From contig NC_008541.1 in NCBI RefSeq assembly GCF_000196235.1, forward strand, positions 2,108,001-2,172,000: DNA of 64,000 nucleotides, given 5' to 3'. The translations under genes were made by a program, and so were the position numbers. The notes under the pieces were generated by a model, which was not told the DNA's origin, ran no database searches, and saw only the letters and a program-made list of their open reading frames with translations. Below are positions 48,584-57,217 of the stretch, piece after piece; position 1 is the stretch's first letter, and the number at the start of each line of letters is the position of its first letter. Origin of the DNA: Arthrobacter sp. FB24. Lineage in GTDB: Bacteria > Actinomycetota > Actinomycetes > Actinomycetales > Micrococcaceae.

Positions 48584-49744
48584 CTACTTTTTGTAGGACT
48601 CTTGAATGTCCTTGGGAGCGTCCTCGTGGTAAACCTGCTTCCAGGCTTCGAGGACGTTGGAATGGTCAACGGGGAGTGCACTCAGCGCCACATATGCCGG
48701 CGCTTCTTTCCCGATGAGCGCTCCTGCGGCCAGCCGGGCCTCCGTAACGCCCTGGTCGAACGGAACCTGGGCCCCGAGGCCGACGATGAGTTGGTCTTTG
48801 GCCAAGGCGATGGCGACGTTCTTGCCAAGGTCCTCAGTGGCGATCTTCAAATCCTGTCGGCCCGCAGCACGGGCTGCTGCCATGACACCTTCTGCGGGGA
48901 CGTCCCAGACCGCCCAGATGCCCGACAGGTCGGCGTATTTGCTCAGCATGGCGTTCGCAGCGGCCTGGGCGTCTCCTGCGAAGTCCGGCCCGGCGATGCC
49001 CTTTTCCTCGACGATCTTGATGTCGGGGTACTCCTTGGTGATCGTTTCCTTGAATCCCTGATAGCGCTGCTTGGTCACGAAGAAGTCGGCCTGGTGGAAG
49101 ACGAGTCCGATCTTTCCCTTGCCACCGATGGCCTTGGCCATTTGGTGGGCGGAAACGACGCCGTTGCCGTAATTGTCGGCGGAGACGACAGAGACGTAGT
49201 CCTTGCCGGCAGTCAGCCCTTGGGGAATGTTGTCCATGAAGACGAGCTTGGTTCCGGCGGCCGCGACTTTCTTGTAGGCGGAGGCCGTTGCCACGGGGTC
49301 CGTGGGGATGGAGACGATGACATCCGGGTCCTGCGTCATGACAGTCTCGATGTCCGAAACCTGCTTGTCCGGCTTGAAGTTCGCATCGGTTGTGGCGATT
49401 ACCTTGATACCGAGCTTTTCGAATTCGCTCTTCAGCCCGTTAGTTTGGGCGGTCGCCCAGTCGTTGCCGCCGTAGTGCATCACGATTGCGGCCTTGGCGT
49501 TGAGTGCCTTGACCTTCTCGATCTCGGCGGGAGTCAGATCCGCAACAGATGACGGGGAGGGCGTCTCGCCGTTGGGGCCCTTGCTCAGGACCTGTCCCTT
49601 GATCTTGTCAAGGGCCTGCTGGGCCTTCTCGGACACCCCTGCATCGGGAGCGTTTGAGGTACCCGTTGCCGAACTGCTGCAGGAAGCGACGGAAAGGGAC
49701 AGGGCTGCGGCCAAAGCCACAATGGGAAGCCTGCGGATCATCAT
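48584..49744 (-). CDS. Sugar ABC transporter substrate-binding lipoprotein
   Basis: The 386-residue lipoprotein has a signal peptide (MMIRRLPIVALAAALSLS) and lipobox VASC with the cysteine at residue 22. The mature part is a periplasmic-binding-protein type 1 (RbsB-like) fold: AAIVMHYGGNDWATAQTNGL, DPDVIVSIPTDPVATASAYK, TKLVFMDNIPQGLTAGKDYV and GIWAVWDVPAEGVMAAARAA. It captures the operon's sugar outside the membrane. It carries an extra segment of about 40 residues after the lipobox (QQALDKIKGQVLSKGPNG). The substrate is unknown. Confidence 0.92.
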   Translation of the reverse strand: MMIRRLPIVALAAALSLSVASCSSSATGTSNAPDAGVSEKAQQALDKIKGQVLSKGPNGETPSPSSVADLTPAEIEKVKALNAKAAIVMHYGGNDWATAQTNGLKSEFEKLGIKVIATTDANFKPDKQVSDIETVMTQDPDVIVSIPTDPVATASAYKKVAAAGTKLVFMDNIPQGLTAGKDYVSVVSADNYGNGVVSAHQMAKAIGGKGKIGLVFHQADFFVTKQRYQGFKETITKEYPDIKIVEEKGIAGPDFAGDAQAAANAMLSKYADLSGIWAVWDVPAEGVMAAARAAGRQDLKIATEDLGKNVAIALAKDQLIVGLGAQVPFDQGVTEARLAAGALIGKEAPAYVALSALPVDHSNVLEAWKQVYHEDAPKDIQESYKK

Positions 49745-49793
49745 TGTTCTCCAGTGCTTGTGGGTGGATGGTTAGGTCGGTGGTGGTGTTGGG

Positions 49794-50279
49794 TCAGGCC
49801 AGGGCTATGGCGAGGGCAGGGGGAACCGGCGAGAGGACGAGCCCGCCGGCGGCGGCGGCCGTGCGGATGGCAGCGGCCTTGTCTGACGACGTCAGGACCG
49901 CCTCTGCCTGCGCTTTGTCGACGAAGAGGCCCAGGGAACACGGTCCGTGATGGGATTGAACCCACCGGACCGCCTCGCCTGCCGCCTTGGTCATTTCAGC
50001 GCCGGCTGTCTCGGTGACCGAGCCGTCAATGGTTGACAGTGACGTCGGCGCGCCTGATTGGTCGACAGAGACCACCAGGCTCGCCCAAAGGAGATTGTCA
50101 TCGAAGACGCCGACGACGGCCGAGGAGCCTGCGGAGACGAAGGTGCGGACAGCGGCTGCGAGATCATCACGTGCTGCGTCCGTCAGGAGCATTTCCAAAT
50201 TGGCCCACTGGGCGGGGTCAATATTTCGAATGCCAACGCTGGGATCGAGTAGAAGTGCATCGTCGATGGTGTTGCTCAT
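49794..50279 (-). CDS. Conserved hypothetical first gene of the sugar ABC operon
   Basis: The 161-residue protein starts MSNTIDDALLLDPSVGIRNI and contains WANLEMLLTDAARDDLAAAV, a SSAVVGVFDDNLLWASLVVS strand pair and GLFVDKAQAEAVLTSSDKAA. It has no signal peptide and no membrane segment. Its position as first gene of a ten-gene sugar operon, directly below three LacI operators, suggests a role with the sugar or its enzymes. I do not recognise the family. It is separated from the binding-protein gene by 49 bp. Confidence 0.65.
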   Translation of the reverse strand: MSNTIDDALLLDPSVGIRNIDPAQWANLEMLLTDAARDDLAAAVRTFVSAGSSAVVGVFDDNLLWASLVVSVDQSGAPTSLSTIDGSVTETAGAEMTKAAGEAVRWVQSHHGPCSLGLFVDKAQAEAVLTSSDKAAAIRTAAAAGGLVLSPVPPALAIALA

Positions 50280-50308
50280 ACCGTTCCCTCTTCGTTGAAG
50301 TCTGTCTC

Positions 50309-50365
50309 CGTGAACGTTTACGACGCTACCGTGAACGTTTACGCTCCAAATCGTAAACGTTTACG
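50309..50365. promoter_or_regulatory. Three phased LacI-type operators
   Basis: CGTGAACGTTTACG occurs at 50309-50322 and 50330-50343, and the perfect palindrome CGTAAACGTTTACG at 50352-50365. Starts are 21 and 22 bp apart, two helical turns, so three dimers could bind on one face. They lie between the divergent sugar operon and the LacI gene. Confidence 0.88.
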
Positions 50366-50488
50366 GACATGTGTGTCAACCATCACGCCTTTAGCCGGTT
50401 TGAGTTTCGGGAAGCCTGCGGCGACGTAAGATTGAGACGCACGGAACGACCGCGGACTCGGCCCGGCCGGTGCAGGACAGGAGGGCAC

Positions 50489-51595
50489 GTGAGAGGAACA
50501 GCGATCCCCCGCGAGGCGAATGAGCGGCTTCCGGACACTTCCTTGCGGCGGAAGCCGACTATCAACGATGTGGCGCAAATCGCCGGTGTCTCATTCGGGA
50601 CTGTTTCGCGAGTCCTGAACAACGCGCCGGACGTCAGTGCTTCGACTCGCGAGCGAGTTCTGCAGATCGTTAAAGACATCGGGTACCGGCGGAATCGGGC
50701 CGCGACCGCGCTGGTCACCAGCCGGTCAACGTCCATCGGCATCCTCTCGGACGGCTCGCCACGATTCGGCCCTGTCGGGACGCTCATGGCCCTTGAGAAC
50801 ATTGCGCGTAAGAAGGGCTACGCCACAACCGTCATCAGTGTCGAAAAACCCTATGAAGAGTCCGTGCAAGCCGCCCTCGACACCCTGGACGATACCGGTG
50901 TCGGGGGGATCATAGTCATCGCACCTCTCGTTGATATGGCTGCAGCTGTGTGGAACGCCTCATGCCGTGTACCGGTGGAGATGATTGCGGCCGGAGCATC
51001 ATCAACTCCAAACGTCTTCACATACTCAGAAAATCAGGAGCTCGGAGCGAGGCTGGCCACGCAGCACCTCATTGACCTGGGCCACACCGATATCGCCCAC
51101 TTCGCCGGCTCTATGGACTGGTTCGACGGACGCGTACGCAAGCGCGGCTGGGAGGCCGCGCTTCGTGATGCCGGACTTGCGCCAGGCCTGTGCATCGAGG
51201 GCGACTGGAGCCCCAAATGGGCTTACGAGACCGGCCTCCAGCTCGTCCGGGAGGGAAGGATCCCTCAGGCGATCTTCGCAGCTAGCGACCATACCGCCCT
51301 TGGGCTTATTCGCGCTTTCGCAGAAAATGGCGTCCGTGTCCCGGATGATGTCAGTGTCGTCGGATTCGACGATATCGAAGGGTCAGACTTCTTCCTGCCA
51401 CCCCTGACCACTGTGCGCCAGGACTTTACCGCGCTGGCACTCATGAGCACGGAGGTGCTTCTCGGTGCCATGGAGGGCCGGGACGTCGACCGTACGCCGA
51501 TCACGCCGACGCTCGTGGTACGCAACAGTTCCACTCGGGCCACGCCCACAGCGCGTCACAAAAAGACACCTGAAGCGCCTCCAAACAAAGCTTGA
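50489..51595 (+). CDS. LacI-family repressor of the minus-strand sugar operon
   Basis: The 368-residue protein has an N-terminal LacI helix-turn-helix (TINDVAQIAGVSFGTVSRVL, NNAPDVSASTRERVLQIVKD) and a periplasmic-binding-fold ligand domain (SIGILSDGSPRFGPVGTLMA, DVSVVGFDDIEGSDFFLPPL). The GTG start at 50489 is supported by AGGAGGG 4 nt upstream; the frame extends to 50369 without such a signal. It is divergent from the sugar operon, and three operators lie between them. It probably represses both the operon and itself. Confidence 0.9.
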   Translation: MRGTAIPREANERLPDTSLRRKPTINDVAQIAGVSFGTVSRVLNNAPDVSASTRERVLQIVKDIGYRRNRAATALVTSRSTSIGILSDGSPRFGPVGTLMALENIARKKGYATTVISVEKPYEESVQAALDTLDDTGVGGIIVIAPLVDMAAAVWNASCRVPVEMIAAGASSTPNVFTYSENQELGARLATQHLIDLGHTDIAHFAGSMDWFDGRVRKRGWEAALRDAGLAPGLCIEGDWSPKWAYETGLQLVREGRIPQAIFAASDHTALGLIRAFAENGVRVPDDVSVVGFDDIEGSDFFLPPLTTVRQDFTALALMSTEVLLGAMEGRDVDRTPITPTLVVRNSSTRATPTARHKKTPEAPPNKA

Positions 51596-51792
51596 GCGGT
51601 ATGCGTCCGGTGCGTCCAGTCTGATGACCGTTCGCGTTGTCGGAGTATGTGCTGCGTCCTTCGGTCGTATGGTTGATGAAATGCCTCGCACAGCAAGAGA
51701 ACGCATTGATGGTGGCCGGAATTCTTCCACCGTATACGGTTCGCTTCTGGACAAGATATCTGCGCTGGCGGGGGTGTGAGCTGTAGGAGAAC

Positions 51793-52023
51793 GTGTCGTC
51801 GTTCCACGCAGTCCACGGGCGTGCTTTTCTTGGTATCCATCCCCGTCGTGGTGCGATTCTGGTCAGCACTGTCCTGACCAGGGAACTCGAATGGGCACGG
51901 ATTCACAGAGCCGAGCCTGCGTCGGCCTACTGGTGGCACAATGAATTCACCCTGAAGGACCCCTCAGGGATCGACGCCTAACGGCTTGCCTGGATCCGCG
52001 AAAGATACGCCCACACCGCCTGA
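51793..52023 (+). pseudogene. Remnant of a DUF5655-type protein with a premature stop
   Basis: The frame reads SSFHAVHGRAFLGIHPRRGA, HRAEPASAYWWHNEFTLKDP and then TAA at 51979-51981. Beyond that stop it continues in frame with RLAWIRERYAHTA and TGA at 52021. This matches the tail of a short actinobacterial domain family, recalled as DUF5655. The N-terminal part is missing. It is a degenerate gene. Confidence 0.55.
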
Positions 52024-52123
52024 GGCGGCCACGTTCCCCATGTCGCTCGGGTTGCTGCCGGAGCGAGCCTCGTCTCCCGTATTCGGGCGCAACCCCTCCT
52101 TCCTGCAGCTCCCCTAGAAGGCC

Positions 52124-52141
52124 TGAATTAGCGGTAACTCA
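52124..52141. promoter_or_regulatory. Operator 1 of the second LacI regulon
   Basis: TGAATTAGCGGTAACTCA differs at 2 of 18 positions from the perfect palindrome at 60897-60914. It lies about 200 bp upstream of the sugar-binding protein gene. Confidence 0.75.
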
Positions 52142-52255
52142 ACAATGCTACGGCTAAATTGAGGACCAGACAATGAGTAAAATCCCTTTGCTTGCGCTTA
52201 TCTTGATCCCTAGCCAGGGAGATTCGAAGTCCTCAACATATTTCTTGAAAGCTCT

Positions 52256-52273
52256 TGATAGTGCGCTAACTCA
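52256..52273. promoter_or_regulatory. Operator 2 of the second LacI regulon
   Basis: TGATAGTGCGCTAACTCA keeps the whole right half (CGCTAACTCA) of the 60897-60914 palindrome and the outer part of the left half. It lies 64 bp before the binding-protein start codon, near the expected promoter. Confidence 0.65.
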
Positions 52274-52337
52274 CGGTGTAACTTAGCTCACGAAGCCCCA
52301 AACTGGGGCACTCACGAACACAAGGAAGTGTTGTTCA

Positions 52338-53432
52338 ATGCAAAGAACCAAAACTGGAACCCGTCGGAGCAGTAGGCTGGCCGCGGCGGCCCTTTGCGCT
52401 TCAATCCTGACTGTCGCAACGCTCGGACTCGCTGGCTGCAAGAGTGGGGCGGCCGCCGCCGCCGATGAGGAGGCGAAGGCAACAGGCAAGGGACTGGTCA
52501 TCGGCTGGAGCCAGCGAGGCATCAGCGGCAGCGACTGGTGGAAGACCCTTGTCGAGGGCGGTCAGGCCGAGGCAAGCAAGGTCGGGGCGCGACTCGAGTT
52601 GCTTGATGCTAATGGTGACACCGTGCGGCAGAACGCTGACGTGCAGACCCTCATCACCAAGGGCGTGGACGTCGTCGTCATGAACCCGAACGACCCGATC
52701 GGCGTCGGCCCCTCAGTTCAAGCGCTTAAGGATGCAGGCATACCTGTCGTCACCGTCAACTCAAGTCTGGATAAGTCGCTGGTCCCAGACATGTTCTGCT
52801 ACGTTGCGGAGGACCAGGAACATACCGGTTCACTCGCCGGGGAAGTCGCTGCCCAGAAGGCGCTCGAGAAGTACGGCGACAGCGGCCAGATCAAGCTTGT
52901 CGGTATCGGAGGCTTCCCGGGTGACGTGCTGAGCGACCTGCGGTTTAACGGCTTTATGGCTGGCTGGAACCGCGTGATGGAAAAGCACCCGGGCGTCACC
53001 ACGGTGAAGCTCGAAACGAAGTACGGGGAGTGGAAGCCGGACAAGGCGCTCGCCCCGATCCGGGACGTTGCCACCGCCAACCCGGACCTCAAGGTCATTT
53101 ACAGCATGAGCGACGTCATGCACGGCGGCATTGTCCAGGGGCTTCAGCAGGCCGGGCTCTGGGGCGACGGGATCATCATGGCCAGCTACGACGGCGGCAT
53201 GGGAGCCATTAAGGAAATGGTGGACGACCCCAAGGGTCCGTTGCAGGCCGACGCGTCCAACCAGCCGTGGGACCAGGGAGTTGCCGCCGTGCGGATGGCA
53301 CTTGCCGCCTTCAATGGCGACCAGTCCCAGTGCCCGGACAAGACGAACTACATCGACACGACGGTGATCACGCCCGTCGAGGCGCCAGAGTACTACGTCC
53401 CCTCGGACACCTACGTCCGCGCAAAAAACTGA
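52338..53432 (+). CDS. Sugar ABC transporter substrate-binding lipoprotein
   Basis: The 364-residue protein has a basic N-terminus, a signal peptide (RLAAAALCASILTVATLG) and lipobox LAGC with the cysteine at residue 34. The mature domain is RbsB-like: KGLVIGWSQRGISGSDWWKT, VDVVVMNPNDPIGVGPSVQA, DAGIPVVTVNSSLDKS and IMASYDGGMGAIKEMVDDPK. It delivers a sugar to the permease and ATPase encoded downstream. The start codon follows CACAAGGAAG at good spacing. Two LacI-type operators lie upstream. It is unlike the binding protein at 48584 and probably binds another sugar. Confidence 0.93.
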   Translation: MQRTKTGTRRSSRLAAAALCASILTVATLGLAGCKSGAAAAADEEAKATGKGLVIGWSQRGISGSDWWKTLVEGGQAEASKVGARLELLDANGDTVRQNADVQTLITKGVDVVVMNPNDPIGVGPSVQALKDAGIPVVTVNSSLDKSLVPDMFCYVAEDQEHTGSLAGEVAAQKALEKYGDSGQIKLVGIGGFPGDVLSDLRFNGFMAGWNRVMEKHPGVTTVKLETKYGEWKPDKALAPIRDVATANPDLKVIYSMSDVMHGGIVQGLQQAGLWGDGIIMASYDGGMGAIKEMVDDPKGPLQADASNQPWDQGVAAVRMALAAFNGDQSQCPDKTNYIDTTVITPVEAPEYYVPSDTYVRAKN

Positions 53433-53492
53433 GCTCCCTGACCGGCGCCGCCCCGCGGCCGGCCGATCCATCCAGAGCCCTATATAAGGAGC

Positions 53493-55076
53493 ATGATGCT
53501 CGCCCATAACCCGGTCTCGCCTTCCACCGCAGCGGCGGAGACGGCACGAGACACCCACGACGGCGCTTCGGAGCTGCGGCTCGATGGCGTCACCAAGTCC
53601 TATCCTGGCGTCCAGGCGCTGAAGGGAGTCAGCTTCAGCGTCGCCCGTGGATCCATTCATGCACTTGCCGGGCAGAACGGCGCAGGCAAGTCGACACTCG
53701 TCAAGATTCTCTCCGGAGCGGAGTCCCCGGACAGCGGAAGCATACGCCTTGGCGGCGAGTTTCAGCGCTTCCGTGATCCGATGGACGCCCAGCGCGCCGG
53801 GATCCACACCATTTACCAGGAACTATCGCTCGTGCCGTCCCTTTCGGTGGCGGAGAATATCTTCCTTGGCCAGCTGCCTCGACGGGCGGGGGCCTCCGTC
53901 GACTGGCAGCGCATGCAGGCCGAAGCCCGGACCGCGCTGGACCGCGTAGGTTTCCATCTCGATGTCCGCCGCCCCGTGGGAAGTTACTCCACAGCGGAAC
54001 AACAGGCCGTGGAGTTGGCCAAGGCCCTGCACAAGGACGCCCGGGTCCTGCTCCTGGATGAACCCACCTCCACCTTGCCCTTGCCCGATGTCGAGCGGCT
54101 GTTCACCGTCCTCCGCTCCCTTTCGGAACAAGGCGTGACGCTGCTATACATTTCGCACCGCATGGATGAGCTGTTTTCGCTCTGTGACGCCGTCACCGTG
54201 CTGCGCGATGGCGTGAACGCCGCCGACCTGAAAACGGCAAGTTCCAAGCCCGCCGACGTCGTCACGGCAATGGTCGGAAAGAGCCTTGAAGGCTCCATTG
54301 CCGATGCGGCCCTCCGCGGGGAACGCTCGCCCAGCCTGGGGGCCGGTCCCCGGGAGAATGTCATTCTCTCTGCCCGCGACCTCTCCGAGCAGGGGCATGT
54401 GGACAGGGTGTCGTTCGAGCTGCGTGAAGGCGAAGTGCTCGGCATCTCCGGGCTCATCGGCAGCGGCCAGTCAGAACTGGCCGGCCTCATCGCCGGTGCG
54501 AGAAGGCGGACCTCCGGCGAGATCCGCGTCGATGGGAAAGCGGTGGACTTCCGTGCCCCCCGCGACGCGATCCGCCGGGGGATCGGACTGCTGCCGCAGG
54601 ACCGCAAGGCAGCGGGCTTCATCCCGGACATGGGTGTTGCAGGCAACATCACGCTCGCCAGCCTGCCGCAATTCAGCAGGCTGAGCGTGATCCAGTCCCG
54701 GCGGGAGCGCAGTGTGGCCGGGGAGATGGTGGCCCGGCTCGGCATGAAGGTATCCGGGGTGCACCAACCGCTCAAAACGCTGAGCGGGGGAACCCAGCAG
54801 AAGGCCATCCTGGCCCGCTGGCTTGTCCGCCAGTCGCGCATCCTCGTGTGCGACGAACCAACCCGCGGCGTGGACGTCGGGGCGAAGGAGGACATGTACG
54901 AGCTCATCCGCGAGTTCGCCCAGGCGGGAGGAACCGTCGTGGTGGCGAGCTCGGAGATTACGGAGGCGATGATGTGCGATCGCGTCCTCGTGATGGCGCG
55001 CGGCAAAGTCGTCGCCGAACTCGATCACGACGACATCGACCCCTCCGGCAACGCCATTCTCGAGCGCTTCGCCTGA
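53493..55076 (+). CDS. Sugar ABC transporter ATP-binding protein (RbsA type)
   Basis: The 527-residue double ATPase has Walker A GQNGAGKSTLVK and VLLLDEPTSTL in the first half, and a degenerate second Walker A (GLIGSGQSELAG) with LSGGTQQKAILARWL and ILVCDEPTRGVD in the second half. The first half's signature motif appears changed to SYSTAEQQAVELAKA. An N-terminal extension of about 25 residues precedes the first domain. It powers the sugar importer. AAGGAG precedes the start; ATG codons at 53493 and 53496 are both possible. Confidence 0.93.
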   Translation: MMLAHNPVSPSTAAAETARDTHDGASELRLDGVTKSYPGVQALKGVSFSVARGSIHALAGQNGAGKSTLVKILSGAESPDSGSIRLGGEFQRFRDPMDAQRAGIHTIYQELSLVPSLSVAENIFLGQLPRRAGASVDWQRMQAEARTALDRVGFHLDVRRPVGSYSTAEQQAVELAKALHKDARVLLLDEPTSTLPLPDVERLFTVLRSLSEQGVTLLYISHRMDELFSLCDAVTVLRDGVNAADLKTASSKPADVVTAMVGKSLEGSIADAALRGERSPSLGAGPRENVILSARDLSEQGHVDRVSFELREGEVLGISGLIGSGQSELAGLIAGARRRTSGEIRVDGKAVDFRAPRDAIRRGIGLLPQDRKAAGFIPDMGVAGNITLASLPQFSRLSVIQSRRERSVAGEMVARLGMKVSGVHQPLKTLSGGTQQKAILARWLVRQSRILVCDEPTRGVDVGAKEDMYELIREFAQAGGTVVVASSEITEAMMCDRVLVMARGKVVAELDHDDIDPSGNAILERFA

Positions 55077-55114
55077 CGGCCCCCCTCAATCAGTTTCTAT
55101 TCAGGAGTACAACC

Positions 55115-56179
55115 ATGTCCCGGACCTTGTCGTCCCTGCCGCCAAAGAGCGGCGCGCCCTCCCCATCGCCCTCAGCAAGTATCAGCTCCCGACTGCGGGG
55201 CAGCGCCCTCCGCGCCCTGCCAAAGAGCTACCTTATCCTCGTGCTTCTCGCGATCATCGCGGTGGGCTACTACGTCTCCGACGACTTCTTGACGTTCCGC
55301 AATGCCGAGAACGTGATCACGGCCGCCTCGATCGTCGTCGTGCTGGCGATCGGCCAGTATTTTGTCATCCTGACGGGCGGAATTGACCTCTCCGTAGGCT
55401 CGATCCTCGCCATGTCCACGGTAATCACGGCACTGACCTTGCAGGCCGGGATGCCCGCCGGCGCGTCCGTTGTGTTCGTGCTTGCCTGCTGCGCTGCAGC
55501 CGGACTGATCAACGGCATCCTCGTCGTTTGGTTGAACATCCCCCCGTTCATCGCCACGCTCGCCATGATGAGCGCCGTCAAGGGCTTCAGCTACATCATC
55601 CAGTCAACAAGCCTGATCGAGATCCGCGACCAGTGGATCATTGAGACCTTCTCCCGCGGCAGCTTCCTCGGGATCCGCCACCCCGTCCTGATCTTCATTG
55701 TCGTGGCCGTGGCCGCGGCGCTCGTGGCCAAATACACTACGTTCGGCCGCTCGCTCTACGCTATTGGCGGCAACCCTGAAGCCTCGCGGCTTTCGGGCCT
55801 GCCGGTCGCACGGAACCTGATCATCACCTACACCATCTCCGGGGTGCTCGCCGGCCTGGCAGGCCTCATCGCCGCCTCCCAGCTGAGGCAGGGTAGCTCG
55901 CTCATCGGTGTAGGTTACGAGCTCGACGCCATCGCGGCCGTCGTCGTGGGCGGCGCCTCCCTCATGGGCGGAAAGGGTGATCCCCTGAACGCAGTGATCG
56001 GGGTGTTCATCCTGACCACCATCATCAACATCATGAACCTCGTCGGGATCTCCTCCGAGCCGCAGCTGGTCATCAAGGGCGCGGTCATCATCCTCGCCGT
56101 CTTCCTCTCCAGCGCAGGCGGCGTCCAGAGGATCTCCGGATTCTTCTCGAAACATTTCCCGCGCACCCGCGCCGTCTGA
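55115..56179 (+). CDS. Sugar ABC transporter permease (RbsC family)
   Basis: The 354-residue permease has a Ser/Pro-rich N-terminal tail, then 8-10 helices with VILTGGIDLSVGSILAMSTV, NGILVVWLNIPPFIATLAMM, AIGGNPEASRLSGLPVARNL and ELDAIAAVVVGGASLMGGKG. It forms the membrane channel of the second CUT2 importer. The start at 55115 follows CAGGAG; the open frame to 54848 lies inside the ATPase gene and is a shadow. It is followed 44 bp later by the aldo/keto reductase gene. Confidence 0.93.
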   Translation: MSRTLSSLPPKSGAPSPSPSASISSRLRGSALRALPKSYLILVLLAIIAVGYYVSDDFLTFRNAENVITAASIVVVLAIGQYFVILTGGIDLSVGSILAMSTVITALTLQAGMPAGASVVFVLACCAAAGLINGILVVWLNIPPFIATLAMMSAVKGFSYIIQSTSLIEIRDQWIIETFSRGSFLGIRHPVLIFIVVAVAAALVAKYTTFGRSLYAIGGNPEASRLSGLPVARNLIITYTISGVLAGLAGLIAASQLRQGSSLIGVGYELDAIAAVVVGGASLMGGKGDPLNAVIGVFILTTIINIMNLVGISSEPQLVIKGAVIILAVFLSSAGGVQRISGFFSKHFPRTRAV

Positions 56180-56223
56180 CCGCCTACCCCCGTCTTCCCA
56201 TTCAGCTCCAGAAAGCAGGAACC

Positions 56224-57174
56224 ATGTCCATTCGCCCCTTTGGCCGCACCAGCCTGACCGTCTCCGATATCTGTGTCGGTACCAGTGCGCTCGGCAGCTT
56301 TCCCGCCCAATACGGTTACGAGGTCGATGAAGACACCGCCGTCGCTACTATTCAGCGTGTCTTCGACGGGCCCTTTACCTTCATTGATACGTCGAATGAG
56401 TACGGCGGGGGTGCAAGTGAAGAGCGGATTGGCCGGGCGATCGCCGAGCGCGGCGGCATCCCCGAGGGTTACGTCGTCGCCACGAAGGTCGACCCGCTTC
56501 CCGGCAGCGCCGACTTCTCCGGGGACCGTGTCCGCCGTTCAATCGAGGAGAGCCTCGAACGCCTCGGCCTCGATAAACTCCAGCTCGTCTACCTGCACGA
56601 CCCCGAGAAGATCTCCTTCGAGGAGGGGGTGGCCAAGGGCGGACCGCTGGAAGCCCTCATCGATCTCCGGGACCAGGGTGTTATCCAGCACCTGGGCGTA
56701 GCCGGGGGCCCGATCGACCTGGAGCTGCAGTACCTGGCCACGGACGCATTCGACGCCGTCATTAGTCACAACCGCTACACCCTCGTTGAACAGACCGCCG
56801 AGCCGCTCCTGGAAGACGCGGCCCGCCGCGGAGTCGCCTTCGTCAACGCCGCCCCGTTCGGCGGCGGGATGCTCGTCAAGGGACCGAGGGCCGTCCCGCG
56901 GTACTGCTACGCGCCCGTGGACCAGACGACGATCGACAGGGTCCTGCGCATGGAAGAACTGTGCGGGCAGCACGGCGTCCCGCTGGCAGCAGCTGCCCTG
57001 CAATTCTCGGTCCGTGATGAGCGCGTGGCGTCGACCATCGTCGGAATGTCCCAGCCGGGCCGGGTCGAGGAGACCCTCAGCCTGCTCAACCACGACATCC
57101 CCCAGGAACTCTGGGACCAGCTCCTGCCCCTTGCACGCGAGGGACGCAACGGCATCGAAGCCGTGACGGTCTAA
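56224..57174 (+). CDS. Aldo/keto reductase
   Basis: The 316-residue NADP-dependent barrel has the family tetrad in context: the Asp-Tyr pair in FIDTSNEYGG, Lys in VVATKVDP and His in LVYLHDPEK. Its N-terminus (IRPFGRTSLTVSDICVGTSA) resembles D-threo-aldose/L-fucose dehydrogenases. It should interconvert a sugar aldehyde or hemiacetal and its alcohol or lactone. Its position between the sugar permease and the GMC oxidoreductase places it in the catabolic pathway of the imported sugar. GAAAGCAGGAACC precedes the ATG. Confidence 0.9.
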   Translation: MSIRPFGRTSLTVSDICVGTSALGSFPAQYGYEVDEDTAVATIQRVFDGPFTFIDTSNEYGGGASEERIGRAIAERGGIPEGYVVATKVDPLPGSADFSGDRVRRSIEESLERLGLDKLQLVYLHDPEKISFEEGVAKGGPLEALIDLRDQGVIQHLGVAGGPIDLELQYLATDAFDAVISHNRYTLVEQTAEPLLEDAARRGVAFVNAAPFGGGMLVKGPRAVPRYCYAPVDQTTIDRVLRMEELCGQHGVPLAAAALQFSVRDERVASTIVGMSQPGRVEETLSLLNHDIPQELWDQLLPLAREGRNGIEAVTV

Positions 57175-57217
57175 CTACCGGGGCGGGTAGCAGGAATTTA
57201 CGAAAGGAAACGAAGCA

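Noticed and set aside
54848..55114. Extension of the second permease gene into the ATPase gene
   Set aside because: Arg/Gly-rich shadow translation; a good ribosome-binding site sits before the ATG at 55115.
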